From NCBI GenBank assembly GCA_013619035.1, contig JABXKX010000595.1, forward strand, positions 1 through 7,436: a stretch of 7,436 bases of DNA, in the 5' to 3' direction. The notes below the pieces were generated by a model that had not been told where the DNA came from, made no database searches, and saw nothing but the letters and a program-made list of their open reading frames with translations. Positions 7,241 to 7,436 of this stretch are shown here, piece by piece (the first letter of the stretch is position 1; each line of letters opens with the position of its first letter). This DNA is from Peptostreptococcaceae bacterium (GTDB taxonomy: Bacteria; Bacillota_A; Clostridia; Peptostreptococcales; Acidaminobacteraceae). The position numbers were made by a program, and so were the translations under genes.

Positions 7241-7273
7241 TACACTGCTATGCAGTGTATTTTTTTTATTTTT
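7239..7273 (+). terminator. Intrinsic (Rho-independent) terminator after khpA
   Basis: AATACACTGC (7239-7248) pairs perfectly with GCAGTGTATT (7252-7261) around a 3-nt TAT loop. The stem runs straight into eight Ts (7260-7267), then A and five more Ts. On the opposite strand no T-run follows the stem, so it acts on + strand transcripts only. It should end the ylxM-ffh-rpsP-khpA transcript. Confidence 0.95.
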
Positions 7274-7436
7274 GACCAGACTCATAGTATGCGTATTTAA
7301 TGAAGTACTATGAGGTAAATATCCGAGATTTAAAAGTGGAATACCATTTAGATTAATAACGGCCAGTTTTGAACCGAAGAATGTTTTTATTTGACTGAAT
7401 GCGTTTTTATAAAAAAATACTGGATTATTGTTAAAT
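7274..7436. other. Intergenic DNA of unknown content at the window end
   Basis: No gene with a ribosome binding site starts here, and no RNA family is recognised. It contains the 9-bp inverted repeat at 7281-7314, a small imperfect hairpin (TGG-AATA-CCA core, 7337-7346), and an isolated TTGACT (7391-7396) without a matching -10 at normal spacing. An ATG at 7300 opens an 18-codon frame ending in tandem TAA stops but lacks a ribosome binding site. The next gene must begin beyond the right edge or enter from it. Confidence 0.6.
7281..7314. repeat. Perfect 9-bp inverted repeat after the operon terminator
   Basis: CTCATAGTA (7281-7289) and TACTATGAG (7306-7314) are exact reverse complements around a 16-nt loop. 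No T-run follows on either strand, so it is not an intrinsic terminator. It could be an RNA leader stem, an operator, or the end of a small repeat element. The function is unknown. Confidence 0.65.

Noticed and set aside
7359..7367. ACGGCCAGT resembles the end of the M13 forward primer site, suggesting vector contamination
   Set aside because: Only these nine bases match; the preceding bases (TTAAT) differ from the vector sequence, and AT-rich genomic sequence continues on both sides.
7391..7419. TTGACT near the right edge as a -35 of a promoter for the next gene
   Set aside because: The six bases at 17-bp spacing are AAAATA, and the nearby TATAAA (7408-7413) is only 11 bp away, too close for a functional pair.
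7109..7435. Open minus-strand frame of 109 codons entering from the right edge
   Set aside because: It would run antisense through the khpA terminator and stop deep inside khpA (TTA at 7106-7108), has no visible start, and reads as no family I recognise. An AT-rich spacer joined to a shadow frame explains it, although a gene end beyond the edge cannot be fully excluded.
7274..7436. SRP RNA, T-box, or other known riboswitch in the 3' intergenic region
   Set aside because: The SRP RNA core (GGTCAGGTCCGGAAGG-like) and the T-box GGGTGGTACCGCG-like motif are absent; apart from one 9-bp stem no recognisable consensus is present.

Overview
The window is one end of a contig from an AT-rich bacterium, roughly one-third GC by eye. 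Gene content, gene order and strong AGGAG-type ribosome binding sites point to a Firmicute, most likely of the Clostridia; I cannot name a genus. The first 22 bases are not genomic: they match the inner end of the Illumina Nextera (Tn5) Read 1 adapter, so real sequence begins near base 23.

Layout, all genes on the + strand: smc (chromosome condensation ATPase, GTG start), ftsY (SRP receptor GTPase, 11 nt after smc), a 119-nt gap with a near-consensus vegetative promoter and a perfect 8-bp inverted repeat at the predicted transcript start, then ylxM (small helix-turn-helix SRP-associated protein), ffh (SRP54 GTPase, 8 nt after ylxM), rpsP (ribosomal protein bS16) and khpA (small KH-domain RNA-binding protein). 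A strong intrinsic terminator starts at the khpA stop codon. The last ~163 bases hold no gene I can support, only a 9-bp inverted repeat and a few weak signals.

The genes serve chromosome organisation (Smc), co-translational membrane targeting (Ffh, FtsY and the accessory protein YlxM) and ribosome/RNA biology (bS16, KhpA). This is the conserved Firmicute smc-ftsY-ylxM-ffh-rpsP-khpA cluster. The sequence suggests two transcription units: one entering from upstream through smc-ftsY, with no terminator seen after ftsY so read-through is possible, and one starting before ylxM and ending after khpA. All six proteins are full length with intact key motifs.

I see no new multi-gene system, mobile element, CRISPR array or structural RNA gene. 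What merits a second look is the adapter remnant, the internal promoter with its 5'-end dyad, the early stop of the operon after khpA, the unexplained 3' intergenic DNA, and the repetitive acidic N-terminal region of FtsY.
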